Below are positions 23,701-35,983 of a stretch of DNA of 64,000 nucleotides, piece after piece. This DNA comes from Sipunculus nudus (lineage: Eukaryota > Annelida > Sipuncula > Golfingiida > Sipunculidae): positions 39,293,229-39,357,228 of the forward strand of contig CM049314.1 of the NCBI GenBank assembly GCA_026874595.1, read 5' to 3'. The translations under genes and the position numbers were made by a program. The notes beneath the pieces were generated by a model. The model had not been told where the DNA came from, ran no database searches, and saw nothing but the letters and a program-made list of their open reading frames with translations. The first letter of the stretch is position 1; each line of letters opens with the position of its first letter.

Positions 23701-26700
23701 TTTCTAGCGTTTTTCACATGATATGGTCCATCTCTTTATTATTTACCTAATATTTGAGAATGGAAGGCAAGAAGCCCCGTTGTTAATTAATAAAATTAAC
23801 AGTAGTCCCTACGATATTGTCAAACCCTTTGGGTAATTGCAATTTGTAGACATAGATCCCTCACTTCCATAAAACCCTCTGACATAATCAACTACCAACT
23901 GCCATTTGAACAACCTCCGCCGGTCATGGATTAAAGACATAACAACTGCACATAAATGGTTAAAGTAACATATAGGGCATCTTTCAATCTGAAAGTTCCA
24001 ACAGGGATCGAAGGACGCCTTTCATACACGAAAATTGCTCAGCCATGCATATGCTAAAACAGTGATTTTTATATGAATCTTGTACCTTGAACGAGCATAT
24101 ACTAGATTTGGTAACTTAACGAGCTCAGAAGTATTATGTCACAATATTTCTCACTTTACACATACCCCTAATTTTCAGCAGATTTATTAAAGCCGTAGGC
24201 TAGCTCTTGTGGCTCTTGTACATAATATGTCCACAACTGCTCACGCTCAATTAATGACATAGTGACATGCCTAGGTTTTGACGATCCTGCCGTATTTTTA
24301 ACAGAGGTACCCCACTTGTTAAATAACATGCTCGATCAGGATTCTAACCTTCATTTATTCTAGAGCTTTATAAACAGTGAGGACCTGCTGCAAGGAAGGG
24401 ATTATAACACCTGCCGCTCCATTCTCTTTCTGAAAAATGCAGCAATCGAAACTCTGTTGAAGTGTTTGTCCTTTTTCTCTATCTCGTGAATGACTTTAAA
24501 TTATGGATTGAACTTCTCCATTTTCTAACGATTCCTAATACTATAGTATGTTCAAGATAGTCCTCCATTTAAAAGCACGCATTCAAACACACTTATACTC
24601 AGGTGAGAATTAAAATTGCTTTCCAAACAGGGCCCTCATGTATATGACTTTGTGGCCTGCATCATGAATATCATTCCGATCCCCTTGCTTAAATCAACAT
24701 TACCTATTTATCATATATGTAACAGGATAAATACAATATACATGCATTACTCGGCCAATAAACAAGGATGATTCAATCACCGTTGACTCAGTTTGGGTAA
24801 GGTTGATGGCATCGGTCATTACATGCATGGAATTATATGCATGAAACACTCAAAAACGTGATCCTCCACCTCGCAACTCGTGGGTTATATTCTATGTCCT
24901 GTTTGTAGTAAATAATTATTAACAAACATGGATGTTTAATACCAGTGATTAAAACATGTTGGAAAACATGTTCCTAGCATTTTCCCTTAAAATAAGGCAT
25001 TAAAGTCATCCATGCTCGTCAACAATAATGCCCTCATAAATGAGACCCTATTAATAGAAACCGCAATACTAACAGGGTGTAACAGATCTTTTGTTTACAT
25101 ACCAAACATGATCCCCTCCCCCCCCCCCCCCCCCCCCCGATAGGCCACGTGAGAACCACAGTTAAAACCCGAAATAAGCATAAAGCATTGATATAACCAC
25201 TCACGTGCATTGATTACTATTGTAACACCATTTGTTCGGAAATGCACTCCGTTAATAAACATTTCACTTATTTGTACCTCTAGATTATATCTTTCGGGTC
25301 ATTTAATGCATCTTCAACAAAACCTATGGATGATTGATACACTGTTTTCTTTATATGGAGTGGGCCCAAGTTGACCTACACGCTCATAGGAAAGTCACAC
25401 AATTGACCGAAAAAAAATTACTTTAGTTCCATGCATGGTCGGCTTAAATTGCATAAATGGTCGCCTGTGGTACGTTCACATGTTAACTAATGGGGACAAA
25501 CGTGTGCATGTATACAGGAATAACTTATCAGATGTCACATCAACTAAGCCGAGCAACAAAAATTCATAAGCTGATAAATTATTGTGAAAGTAGTGGCAGT
25601 ACGTTAATCTGATTGGCACGCCTCCAAAACAATGCGTCAATGAGTCCATATATGTGATATTGATAATGAATCGTCCCTTGCGATCTTGATTTTGACTAGT
25701 GAACGGTACCCATAATCGCATTTTTCCTACCACAAAATATTGTAATGATGCAAGAAGTCAAAATATATGTATAGATCCTTTACTTCCCCTTCCCCTGATT
25801 TCGAGATCCTCTCAATACATTTTATCAGTATCTAAATGTAATTCCTTCGCCAACCCATATTTTTTTTTCAAAATTGTTCAAAACACTGAATATTTTTTTT
25901 TAGAAAATATGGTAAACACAGAGATATAGGCAATAGAGAGAATACAATACATAAGATTTATTGATATAGATCTGCCAAAGAATTCAGTGACTTTCAATGT
26001 CCTATTTTCGCAGTGTTTTTCTACCTGTGTTGAAATAACGAACTTTAAGCGATATTGTGTTCAATGACAAACAGTTTAACAGAAAAACAAAACATACGCA
26101 GAAATGAACAAAAAGATAGAAAATAAAGATAAATACATGTGCTGGGGACATTTTATTGAGATGTATACACGGTTTCACTCACTTGATTTTAGACGAATTA
26201 CCTGATAAATTTAAATTAGGTAATCCAAATTGAGGTTGTATTTACATTGCATAATCATCATTATTTTCAGAATTTCATCTGTACGCATGTTATACAGCAG
26301 CTGTTCGTCTGTGCTTGTGTAGTAAAATATACCTTTGGATTTCTTGTATTTTATGCAGATCTAAATCTGAAATATGGCAATACTCTTGTGACTGAATAAT
26401 ACATTGTAGGATATTTATCAGACACCCAACCTCCAAAAGATGGAAACAATAATAAAGGCGACGAGCTCCTGCCTATGCAGGTGGTAATGCATTGATTCCT
26501 TTAAGAGCAGATACCATCAATCATTCTGTTTACGTGAACAGGTAAAGGGTACGAAACACTACCATGTATGAAAGAGCTGACTGACGGATCGGGCGGTGGG
26601 CATTTGTGGGTCGATTCTGCCAACGGAAACACCAGTACGACCGCACTTTGGGGGTGAGGGCTTTTTAAGGAGGGTTAAATTTCTTTGTGGAGGGTTACCT

Positions 26701-26870
26701 CTTCCCTACCTCAAACCCAAAATACATGAAACAGGTTTTATGCTGTAGGTATTTAAAATACCTGGTAGTCACTTTTGGTTAACTCCCTGGCCGCTCTCAA
26801 TTAAGTAAATTATGATAAACCTGCTAGGAATATATATTTCAAAGTTTGGCTGAAGTGACATTATGGTAAG
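19670..26870. other. Long gene-poor interval between the duplicated arms
   Basis: About 7 kb of AT-rich DNA in which I recognise no exon, RNA gene or terminal repeats. It includes an (AT)n tract (20703-20780) and a run of 21 C (25118-25138). All open frames are short and featureless. The symmetry point of the mirrored gene blocks falls here. Confidence 0.4.
20703..20780. repeat. (AT)n microsatellite
   Basis: About 39 AT units with a single TTT interruption near 20757. Confidence 0.95.
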
Positions 26871-26875
26871 TTTTT

Positions 26876-27150
26876 AACTGGTTGTGGTCTAGGGGTAGAG
26901 CAAAGGACTGAAAGCAAGGAGGTCGTGAGCTCAAACCTCAGATCTACACAATGTGAGCGTTCATCAGGCTAAATAGGCTCTATCCCACAGCCGTGTACAC
27001 CACTCAAAAAAACGAGTGCATCTTTGAAGGCTCCTCGGTATTATGATACAAAAATAGGAAGTGGGTGATACCGCCCTGTCACGTAGTCCAAAACGGAGTG
27101 GAACTCTGCAGATGTACTGAATTAAAAAAATTAGATAAGAGATCATAAGA
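26876..27150 (+). mobile_element. tRNA-derived SINE, family A (shortened)
   Basis: The head GGTTGTGGTCTAGGGGTAGA and B box GAGCTCAAACCTC are followed by TGAGCG, CACAGCCGTGTACACCACTC, CCGCCCTGTCACGTAGTCC and TGGAACTCTGCAGATG. Same order as the 3827 copy, with the GGGCCCGCAGG block deleted. Confidence 0.75.
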
Positions 27151-28336
27151 AAAGAGTCTCTTACAAAATTTTAAAACGTTTTTCCTTTAGATACATACAA
27201 GAATAGGAAACATTTTGTACGACTTGAGGCTTTGTTGACGCTTATGATCAAAAGTGATATAACCATTGTTATGCATATATATATAATATTCATACATACA
27301 TATTTACATATAAATATATTATAGTATTAAAAAAAAGTTAGATTTCACTATCAATCTGAACCATGTCAGTCTTTAAAAAAAAACACAAAATATGCCAGGA
27401 TTATTTTACAAACCAGACATGAGAAATACTGGCGGGTCATTTTATACGTCCAACAGATGGAGAGAGATATATACCTCCGTCATTTTGCGATAAGTATTGT
27501 TTTCACCTTTGTTTATTTTGTTAGCAGTTGCACGCGAGAATAAGGATTGTTTTTATAATTTGTGTAGCATTGTAAGAAAAATCCATTATACTTTTGGAGG
27601 TAATCACGGTAAATATGATTTGAAAGGAATCAATCAAAACAAGGATAAAGGTTTGTCAATATTTATATATAATATTATCTCAAGTCTCGAGGGGCAGTGT
27701 TTGCTGATTTAAATTGCTCAGATTAAAACCTCTACTGATTCATGGACGCCTGCTTTTATTTATTTATTGAGTAGTGAGGCAGGATGAATCTTAACAAAAA
27801 TGCTTATTCCATATTAACAAATTTACTTTTAACAATTTTTAATTTAGGAGCAAAATATTTATTTACAGCCATTCATTCAACAGAAACCTGGACAATTATC
27901 CTCTCAGTAACACTCTTCATACTTTTTTTCCAGACAAGGTCGTGCATATTTATTTATTAAAGGCGAAATACTCCTTTATGTACGGTAATTTAATAAATGA
28001 CATGGAATACCATGATAGAATATAAATCTCATGATAATACATGGATATGGACATGAAACTGAACATAAAGAACTGAAACGAATTCAAGCATATATAAATT
28101 TAAAGTTTATTGGATACATATAACAGGAAGCCCGAAAACTACATGAAAATCCCTAAGATACATACACATTGAGAACCACAGTTATACTTCAGTCTGATTC
28201 GGTTCATTTTGTTATGATTTGAATTTTAGTCATTGTGTGTTTTACATCTTTTCCGCCTGTAAATACTTGACAGAATGATTTCATTTCCATGTTAAAATAT
28301 GTGAATGCAAAATGAATGAAGAAACTTATGAAAAAG

Positions 28337-28390
<54 letters not shown>

Positions 28391-28527
28391 GCGATCGTAC
28401 AGCGTCCAGCTCGCCTGACGATCGCCATAATGAACGGCGTGAAACCAAGGGTAGCAATACCGTTATGTATACCATAACATGTTCTACAATAGTAGGAACA
28501 CTTTAGCTGGAATTGATAATATATATG

Positions 28528-28581
<54 letters not shown>

Positions 28582-28690
28582 GAGAGCAAATGTGGTATCG
28601 GATAAAGCTATCAATTATAGCCATGGCATACTGCGTACGAGCCATAATATGGTAATACTGCAATAAAAATCACTTTAGATTACAGAACAC
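27150..28690. other. Intergenic, no gene recognised
   Basis: AT-rich sequence with two long (AT)n tracts (28339-28386 and 28518-28576) that bracket a short GC-rich hairpin near 28388-28424. Open frames over the AT tracts are artefacts that translate as Tyr-Ile repeats. Confidence 0.4.
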
Positions 28691-28845
28691 AATTTCTTTC
28701 TACTAAATTTAAGAAAAAAATAATTAACTATGTTAGAACTATTACAAAAATTAAGCTATAAACGATATTCAGTGAGTAAATATGGTAAACGATGTACACA
28801 GCTCATAATAATTCTATTTATTAACATGCCTAATTTTATTCATTT
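28691..28845 (-). repeat. Duplicated flank segment A
   Basis: Matches 29491-29649 (AATTTCTTTCTACTAAATTT, AAGCTATAAACGATATTCAG, AACATGCCTAATTTTATTCA). Together with the receptor duplication this shows that a unit containing receptor 3' sequence plus this segment was duplicated in tandem. Confidence 0.8.
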
Positions 28846-29079
28846 TGTTAATATGACTTGTTTAGATACAAGTCATATTTACAGTAAATCCTAAAAACAG
28901 TTACTCTTCCACCCTTGTCATTACCAGAAGTTATATTACAATACACTCAGTGTTACCCACTACCTACATGCGGTTATGATAGTTTTTAGATACAATACGT
29001 CTTGAAATGCACTCAGTTACATGTGTTAGCGTAATTGACATATTATATGACGTATTTGTCACAAATCACATGATGTGTT

Positions 29080-29484
29080 TCATACAGTCGTTTCAGTGTT
29101 TCCTTCACTCTGTGCGCCCCGATTTGGTTCTCTTCTGGTTACACAGGCACACACAAAAAGCGCAATAATTTTCATTTCCTTTCTCACCGATTTACTACCT
29201 ATTGTAATCAAATAAAAACTGAAAGATTTCACTGTCGTATCAAGTATGTATGCAGCAGCGTTCAATGGACTAGACAAAAGAGAAACTAGGTGAAATCCAT
29301 ATATTCTTTCTTTCTCTCCGTATTGAGCTGTTTCAGTTAGTGTAACGGTTATCAAAACCGTAAGCTTTGTCATTGTCTGGACGAAAAGAAACAGTAGTAT
29401 AAATATTGTAACTCGCAGCATTACACGTCTACTCTCTTCTTGTTGTATATTGTCCCTGTTTCTAATTAAAATTGTCATCGTCAA
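29080..29484 (-). pseudogene. 7TM receptor, 5'-truncated tandem duplicate
   Basis: The 134-codon frame corresponds to the end of TM5 through TM7 and the cytoplasmic tail of the receptor at 31408-30578, with near-identical nucleotides. It preserves the intact TM7/helix-8 region (SPLNAAAYILDTTVKS, then FYLITIGSKSVRKEM) that is disrupted in the longer copy. Upstream the homology stops abruptly at CAAAGAAGAAA (29481-29491) and joins duplicated segment A, so TM1-TM5 are missing. The duplicated block extends downstream to about 28858 (matching 30245). It is a remnant and probably not expressed as a receptor, but useful as a record of the ancestral C terminus. Confidence 0.8.
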
Positions 29485-29490
29485 AGAAGA

Positions 29491-29649
29491 AATTTCTTTC
29501 TACTAAATTTAAGAATGGTAATTAACCATGTCAGAACTATTACAACAAGTAAGCTATAAACGATATTCAGTGAGTAAATATGGTAAACGATGTAAACAGC
29601 TCATAATAATTGATTTAACTATTTATTAACATGCCTAATTTTATTCATC
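29491..29649 (-). repeat. Duplicated flank segment A'
   Basis: Second copy of the segment at 28691-28845, abutting the truncated receptor copy at the recombination junction. Confidence 0.8.
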
Positions 29650-30577
29650 ACCCACAGTTTCTATCACTTTATCTGATGTAGGATGTAACAATAAAAAGTA
29701 GCATAACAGTCTATTTAAATTAAATTAAATTTTAAAAATTGTCAAGTGCTTCTAATTGTCCGTATGCTGTTATACTTTCTCTCCAGGGAAAAACACCTCA
29801 ATGGAACAACTGAACCGTTAAGCGATAAAAAACCTATGCCTGACCAGCTGGGTATCTCATGTAACTTGATATCTTCTAAGAAAATCTGATGACATAAAGC
29901 CCTTGGTCAATGGCACCCCATATTCAGTTCATTTGCTCGTTATATTATTTCAATCAACTGAACGCGGCCCATCATTAATATATACACAGGAAAATGAATT
30001 ACATTGGACATACTAATACAACATTACGTCCTTAAATAATTTGCTTGTTGAGGCATGTACCACTAGTACTAATAGCTAGACAAGTCAGGTTTCTTCTATA
30101 AATGACCATTTCTAATACAAGTATTTCTAAAACAACTTTTATCTGGCTTATGATTAATAGCATTGATCAGCTTTTCACAAATGTAAGACTTTTGATAATG
30201 TTCATAAAGTCAACAAGAGACAGAATACTGGATATTGGACCTCCTGTTTAGATACAAGTCATATTTAAAGTAAATCCTAAAAACAGTTACTCTTCCACCC
30301 TTGTCATTACCAGAAGTTATATTACAATACACTCAGTGTTACCCACTACCTACATGCGGTTATGATAGTTTTTAGATGCAATACGTCTTGATATGCACTC
30401 AGTTACATGTGTTAGCGTAATTGACATACTATATGACGTATTTGTCACAAATCACATGATGTGTTTCATACAGTCATTTCAGTGTTTCCTTCACTCTGTG
30501 CGCCCCGATTTGGTTCTCATCTGGTTACACAGGCACACACAAAAAGCGCAACAATTTTCATTTCCTTTCTCACCGAT

Positions 30578-31408
30578 TTACTTCCTATTGTAATCAAATA
30601 AAAACTGAAAAAAATCACTGTCTGCAGCAGCGTTCAATGAACTAGACAAAAGAGAAACTAGGTGAAATCCATATATTCTTTCTTTCTCTCCGTATTGAGC
30701 TGTTTCAGTTAGTGTAACGGTTATCAAAACCGCAAGCTTTGTCATTGTATGGACGAAAAGAAACAGTAGTATAAATATTGTAACTCGCAGCATTACACGT
30801 CTACTCTCTTCTTGTTGTATATTGTCCCCGTTTCTAATTAAAATTTTCATCGTCAAAGAAGAAAATGTGATCGATGTAACAATAGCTGCGAACAAAAGTA
30901 TTCCCAGTGAAATTTCAGTTCCATGTAGAACAAATTCAGTAATGTGGCTAGAACTGTATATAAATGCGACAATGACACTGATAAAGATTCCCCAGTTCTG
31001 ACATTTCCTCTTTCTATCTGGCCACATGGTTTCTGCATAACGCACGACAATGTACCGTAATTCAATAATCAGGATAATCAATATGTATGACAGGTGCCAG
31101 GTTAAATTTGTGACACAAAATAAAAGAAAACGACCATAAGGTAATATGAGAGGACCACATATAACATAAATTTCACAAATAGAAGAAATGATATTACTCC
31201 AGGCTAGAGCAATTAATACATGGCACAAACCGCCATATTTTATTTTATTGACACTAAAACAGAGAACTAGGGCAAATGCGTTCATAAATATGTTCAGAAA
31301 AAGCATGACATTAAGAATTAATACCAATATCACCATTATCTCATACATTTTCCTTTTTTTCCAGTAATATCTGTAACAAATCAAAATATTGTTCTCAACT
31401 TTAATCAA
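30578..31408 (-). CDS. Divergent 7TM (class A-like) receptor with damaged TM7
   Basis: 276 residues in one open frame. Seven hydrophobic segments: TM1 ~24-50 (with N43), TM2 61-84 (LIALAWSN, where class A has LAxxD), TM3 ~94-121 ending E116-L-R118-Y119 (a variant of the D/E-R-Y motif), TM4 137-156 (W139 nearby), TM5 166-190, TM6 206-233, TM7 from 246. This is a divergent rhodopsin-like receptor; the ligand is unknown. Compared with the truncated duplicate at 29080-29484, a 14-nt deletion near 30623 shifts the frame inside TM7, so the helix-8 region is replaced by a short foreign tail. Past the deletion the ancestral tail frame also has TGA where the duplicate has AGA. It may be a recent pseudogene or encode a six-and-a-half-TM product. 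The start could instead be M21 or M25. Confidence 0.7.
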   Translation of the reverse strand: MIKVENNILICYRYYWKKRKMYEIMVILVLILNVMLFLNIFMNAFALVLCFSVNKIKYGGLCHVLIALAWSNIISSICEIYVICGPLILPYGRFLLFCVTNLTWHLSYILIILIIELRYIVVRYAETMWPDRKRKCQNWGIFISVIVAFIYSSSHITEFVLHGTEISLGILLFAAIVTSITFSSLTMKILIRNGDNIQQEESRRVMLRVTIFILLFLFVHTMTKLAVLITVTLTETAQYGEKERIYGFHLVSLLSSSLNAAADSDFFQFLFDYNRK

Positions 31409-31409
31409 G

Positions 31410-34400
31410 CATGGAACCGTTCTTTCTTAATTCTGGAATTTCTCTTTCCTCTGGCATCAGCCTGCATTTTGAATCTTTCAATAAGAAATAAATTCTGATA
31501 AATATCTTGAAATGGCTGATCAGTAAGTGTAAACTTGCTAATTCACAAATGAATTTAAAATATATTAATTATGTATAATATAATATATTTATCATAATGA
31601 CTGATGCCTTATTGCATTTAGCATATTAAAACAAAATGATAATTTCTATACATACATTCCCTTTGTCCGAATCTCTGCCATTTGCTTAATTCCATCGGAG
31701 TCTGTCCACCAGTATATGTGTGATAGTTGTAAACTGAACGATTGGAGATGATTGTAGAGTATAGAGCGAGTCAAACGATGAGTCAACCAGGTCACATGAT
31801 CGTAACTTGCCTGCATCCGGGACGATACGTGATCCTCCGCACGATCTCCAAATACCTGCAAATTCAACTTTGAGCTTTGCGTGGTAGTTTGATATAACTT
31901 AGCATCCACCCGCAATTTATCCCCTATATGTAATTAAAATTCATCGGGTGGTATAATTTTGCTTTGAAAAAAAAAACCTGAGATAGTCAACTTTAAAGCT
32001 AAGCGCCACAATTGCTACTGCGCATCGGGTGCACTGGCTATTGGGACACACTGAAACCAGGGCCCAGACTGAGAAACCCGGGCCTAATTAAACACATGAA
32101 AAAAAAATTAACGTAATAGAAAGGATCATAAAACTGAGTTTATCATGTTATTTGGGTCTATCCCTTCCCTAAGAAATAAATAATTTGCTGATAATTCGTA
32201 ATTTTAGTGGAAATTTATTACCCTTAATAAGGGTTAAAATGCCTATTTTGGGGCCGTCAAATCCTTGGCCCACAGAAAATGGTCGTATCATACTTATTTT
32301 ATGCCAATTTTACACTTTCTCCAGTTGATTATAATATAATGGACAGTACTCTAACCATAGACACCAGAAAGGTAAATAAAATTTAGAAAATCAAGCCAAT
32401 TCCTAACTAAAACATATGGTTCGACAGACGGTCAATTTTCCCGCAATACGTCTCCCGGCCCAAAGAAAAATGCATTTACACTCCATTACAAATTATGAAT
32501 TTCTCATTTTATGACAAGTTACGTAAGATTTGACAATCATATAATTGTGTACAAGATTTAAAACTTAAATGCCAACTGCTGCTTAATTAATTGCCCTCCA
32601 CACAACACTGTATATGATACCACTCCTGCTTAATCACTTAACTGAAGATTTCATGTCATCATGCTGAGGGAAACTACTTTCATAGATATATGCATATTTT
32701 TTATGCATTTTTTATATTCTTGAAATACAGAAACTGGTGTTTGACTGCTAAGATCTATGGTGACCCCATATTTTTTGTGGGTGATAATTTTTCATATAGT
32801 ATAAATGATTCATGGGTTAAAGTAAAATAAGAAATCAATTCTATTTTTTGTAAATGTTATTTTATTCCTGCAGAGGAGTGATGTATTCTGGCCATTCCCG
32901 ACATGTATTTATTTTTATAATATGTGAATTATGACAATACACTTTTCTGTTTTCATAATTAAATTTATTTTTTTCATAAAAAAATGATGTTGCTGACTTC
33001 TTTTACTAATAAAAGTTTTCTAGGTACTCTTTATTGCAATTCTGTAGCTTATCATATTCTTTAACTGATTTTTCTTCAGTCCATCATAAAAGCCAGTTGA
33101 CCACCGTCTTGTTTACTGGTCATGTCTTACCAAAATGCATGGTGACCACCCTTGTTCAGTTTGTTTTCCAGCATAAAATCAACCATAAGTACAGAGTATA
33201 AAAGTTTCAGTTGATTATCAATTCCAGAAATGATAGTGGCACTTAGCTTTAATCAGCCCTTTTTCACGACCGTATGTGATTGTTGAAGATCGTTCCTAAC
33301 ATGTCATGCTGCATTCTATCTTCAATCAACCATATGACTTTGGACGGACTCACCTGAATCAGCAGTAGGCATTATGAAAATATGAGAATACATAAATATT
33401 AAAGTGGTGAGAAGAAAAATTACTAATATGCTATTCTACGTATGTGATTATGTATTTGAGACAGATTGTACATGTAGACGAAACCTTAAAACACGTGGCA
33501 GATTAGGCCTGAGTGTTCAATAAAAGCAATCTTAAGTTATTACGGTAGGAGTTCTATTAAAGCTCACTATGCAAACGTACACACACACAATTTAAAAAGG
33601 AACTCCCGCCACATAAACCGGTTAATATTCAGCGCGCATCAATACTCAAATAAGCCTGGTTCCTTGAATAGTTCACTTCTATAGCATATGTCTTTAAAAC
33701 AATAAACTACAACAAAACTGTGATATCATCATTCAATTTATGTTCTTCGCTTATCCATAAATGGAAATATTTATTGTTTTCATATATCATTGTAATTATT
33801 TTTCCAATATATTGATCAGATTCAATTGATTCTTAAACACAATGTAACCTACTATGGTCCAATAACTTTGACCCAGTATTATTGAATCTTGCCCACGATG
33901 CATCTTATATACTATATTCTAATTACATTGATATTTTCAATGACCTTGACACAATGTCACAAAGCTAATAAAATTGGATTTTTTTTAGATTCAATGTCGA
34001 TTATGTCCTAATGAACTTGATACAATGACAGAAGACTAACGAAATTGCTTTTTTTAGATTTTATGTCGATTATGTCCTAATTTGTTACAGGTCCACTTAA
34101 CTAAAATTGATGAAAATATAAAATCTATTTGCGATCATTTCTTATCTAAAAGTCATGATATGATTCAGGACATCAGTTAAGACGCATTTCCATATCGATT
34201 TTAACAGGTAGGCGATTTACAATTAAAGAGTCAATGGCAAGTTTGACAGCGTTATCTGTAATGGTTTTGAATAATACACATATTTATAGTGTGGGCAGTC
34301 AAATTTAGGACAACTTTTTATTGACATTTTCTTGTATATGTTCTTGGCTGCACCACTATTTTATTGCTTTATATTCCATTTAAGACATTAAAGGCATCAT

Positions 34401-34815
34401 CAAAATGTTTACATTTACCTTACCCCAACCATCATCAGTCCAGATATACATATTATGAAAAGTTTTATTTTTAATGAAAAATAACATTTTAAATAAACTC
34501 ATCATTGTTTGTCGGTACATAAAATGTTACTTTTGTCGAAAACTGAAGTTGCATCTTTTCTACAAAATATTCACTTTCTTTCAGGTACATTATGAAACAA
34601 AACATATACATGCTTGCTGTAAACTGTTTAATGCTGTATTTATTAACTTATGTGTGCATGTTCATACACCAGCAGCTTGAGTATTATATTAGAGACTGGT
34701 AGAAATGTAAATGCTTCTAAACTTTAAAGAATAAAACTAAACACAAAACACTTCACTGCTTGAATAATTATAAGTTCTGCTCAATAATATAAGTCTCATA
34801 GTCCTCTCATCTAGC
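31410..34815. other. Intergenic between receptor and innexin on the - arm
   Basis: AT-rich, with no supportable gene. A diverged direct repeat of ~69 bp (GTCGATTATGTCCTAAT at 33996 and 34065) lies at 33940-34080. The corresponding interval in the + arm is about 11 kb and contains the large repeat arrays absent here. Confidence 0.4.
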
Positions 34816-34819
34816 CGTC

Positions 34820-35930
34820 CTATTTCTCTTGAAAGTGAATCATGGGGGACCGAGATTCATATCCGGGGTCATCGGGTGCAGCACCATGCCCCGGTTGTGA
34901 GATAACCACAGTAAGAGGACTCGAGGTGTTGTCAAGAAACATGGCGGCAAAATTCATGTCACTGCAGCCGAACAGCAGACGATCTGTTGTCGACGAGATG
35001 ACCTCTGACCCGTAGGCCGCCATGACGTCAGTGGAGGCGGGAGCCAGTAAGACGGTCTGAATCAAGTGAAGCAGGATCATCAACGCCAGTACACCACACA
35101 AGACGACGTCAGCGTAGGTCACCAACTGTAGTATACCGGATGGCATTTCCGGTTCCTGTGGAGTGCCCATGCACTGTACAATGTAACTCTGGACATTCCC
35201 TAAACGTCGGACCTTAAAATCACAAAAGGAAGACCTGGCTGGGTGCAGCAGTTGGAAGTTGTATTAACGATGCTGGCAAAAGATGCCAGGTTTTCGCCAG
35301 CATGATTATCATACATATCAAATAAATCAGTTGGACCAGGATATAGCTGACGGTGGTGGCAAATGATGACTTCAACCTTAGCGCCGCCTGTTGTAGGGTC
35401 TTGGTACCATTAAATGCTCCTTGCAGAACATGTGCCTGCGTGCGCGCTCTTCCTGTGATATTATTCAAGAGAAGATACGCCACGACAACAATGGCGGCTT
35501 CAGCAACTAAGTAGACTTCTATACTCTCCTTTTTTAAGCCGTTGGTCCAGGAGTTAGGGCTCCTTGTATCTCTCCGCTTCAGGTCAATGGTCTTCCTTGT
35601 CTCGTTTTCATGTTTAGGAATAGGCTTAGCCATATCGCCTAATACATACTTCCGATCCGTCTTGGTACATACGTGGGTGGCATATTGCCTGTGGGAAACA
35701 CCAAAGTGGGACGGAAACCAACATGACACGGTCAGACCATCTAAAAGAAATGTATGACATAAAAGTGAGAAGGATAATGTACTATGAATGAAGATATGTT
35801 TAACGGAATCATATATCCTTTATTGTTTAACAGCAAGAACCCTATGACATGTCCATAAAAGTTTTGTAGAGTATGAAAAATTAAAGTACATTAAATAATT
35901 CTTATATAAGACATATAGATTATATATAAA

Positions 35931-35983
<53 letters not shown>

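Noticed and set aside
27497-27712. Short secreted-peptide-like frame (MFSPLFILLAVA...)
   Set aside because: The hydrophobic start is too short for a convincing signal peptide and the rest is AT-driven composition.
28204-28614. 136-codon minus-strand open frame
   Set aside because: Mostly Tyr-Ile repeats from two (AT)n tracts. Similar artefacts occur at 36377-36760, 37478-37731 and elsewhere.
31646-31915. Minus-strand frame with an IYWWTDSDGIKQ stretch resembling an LDL-receptor YWTD repeat
   Set aside because: Only one short motif-like run, with an extra Trp, no further repeats and no clear splice sites. Chance similarity is likely.
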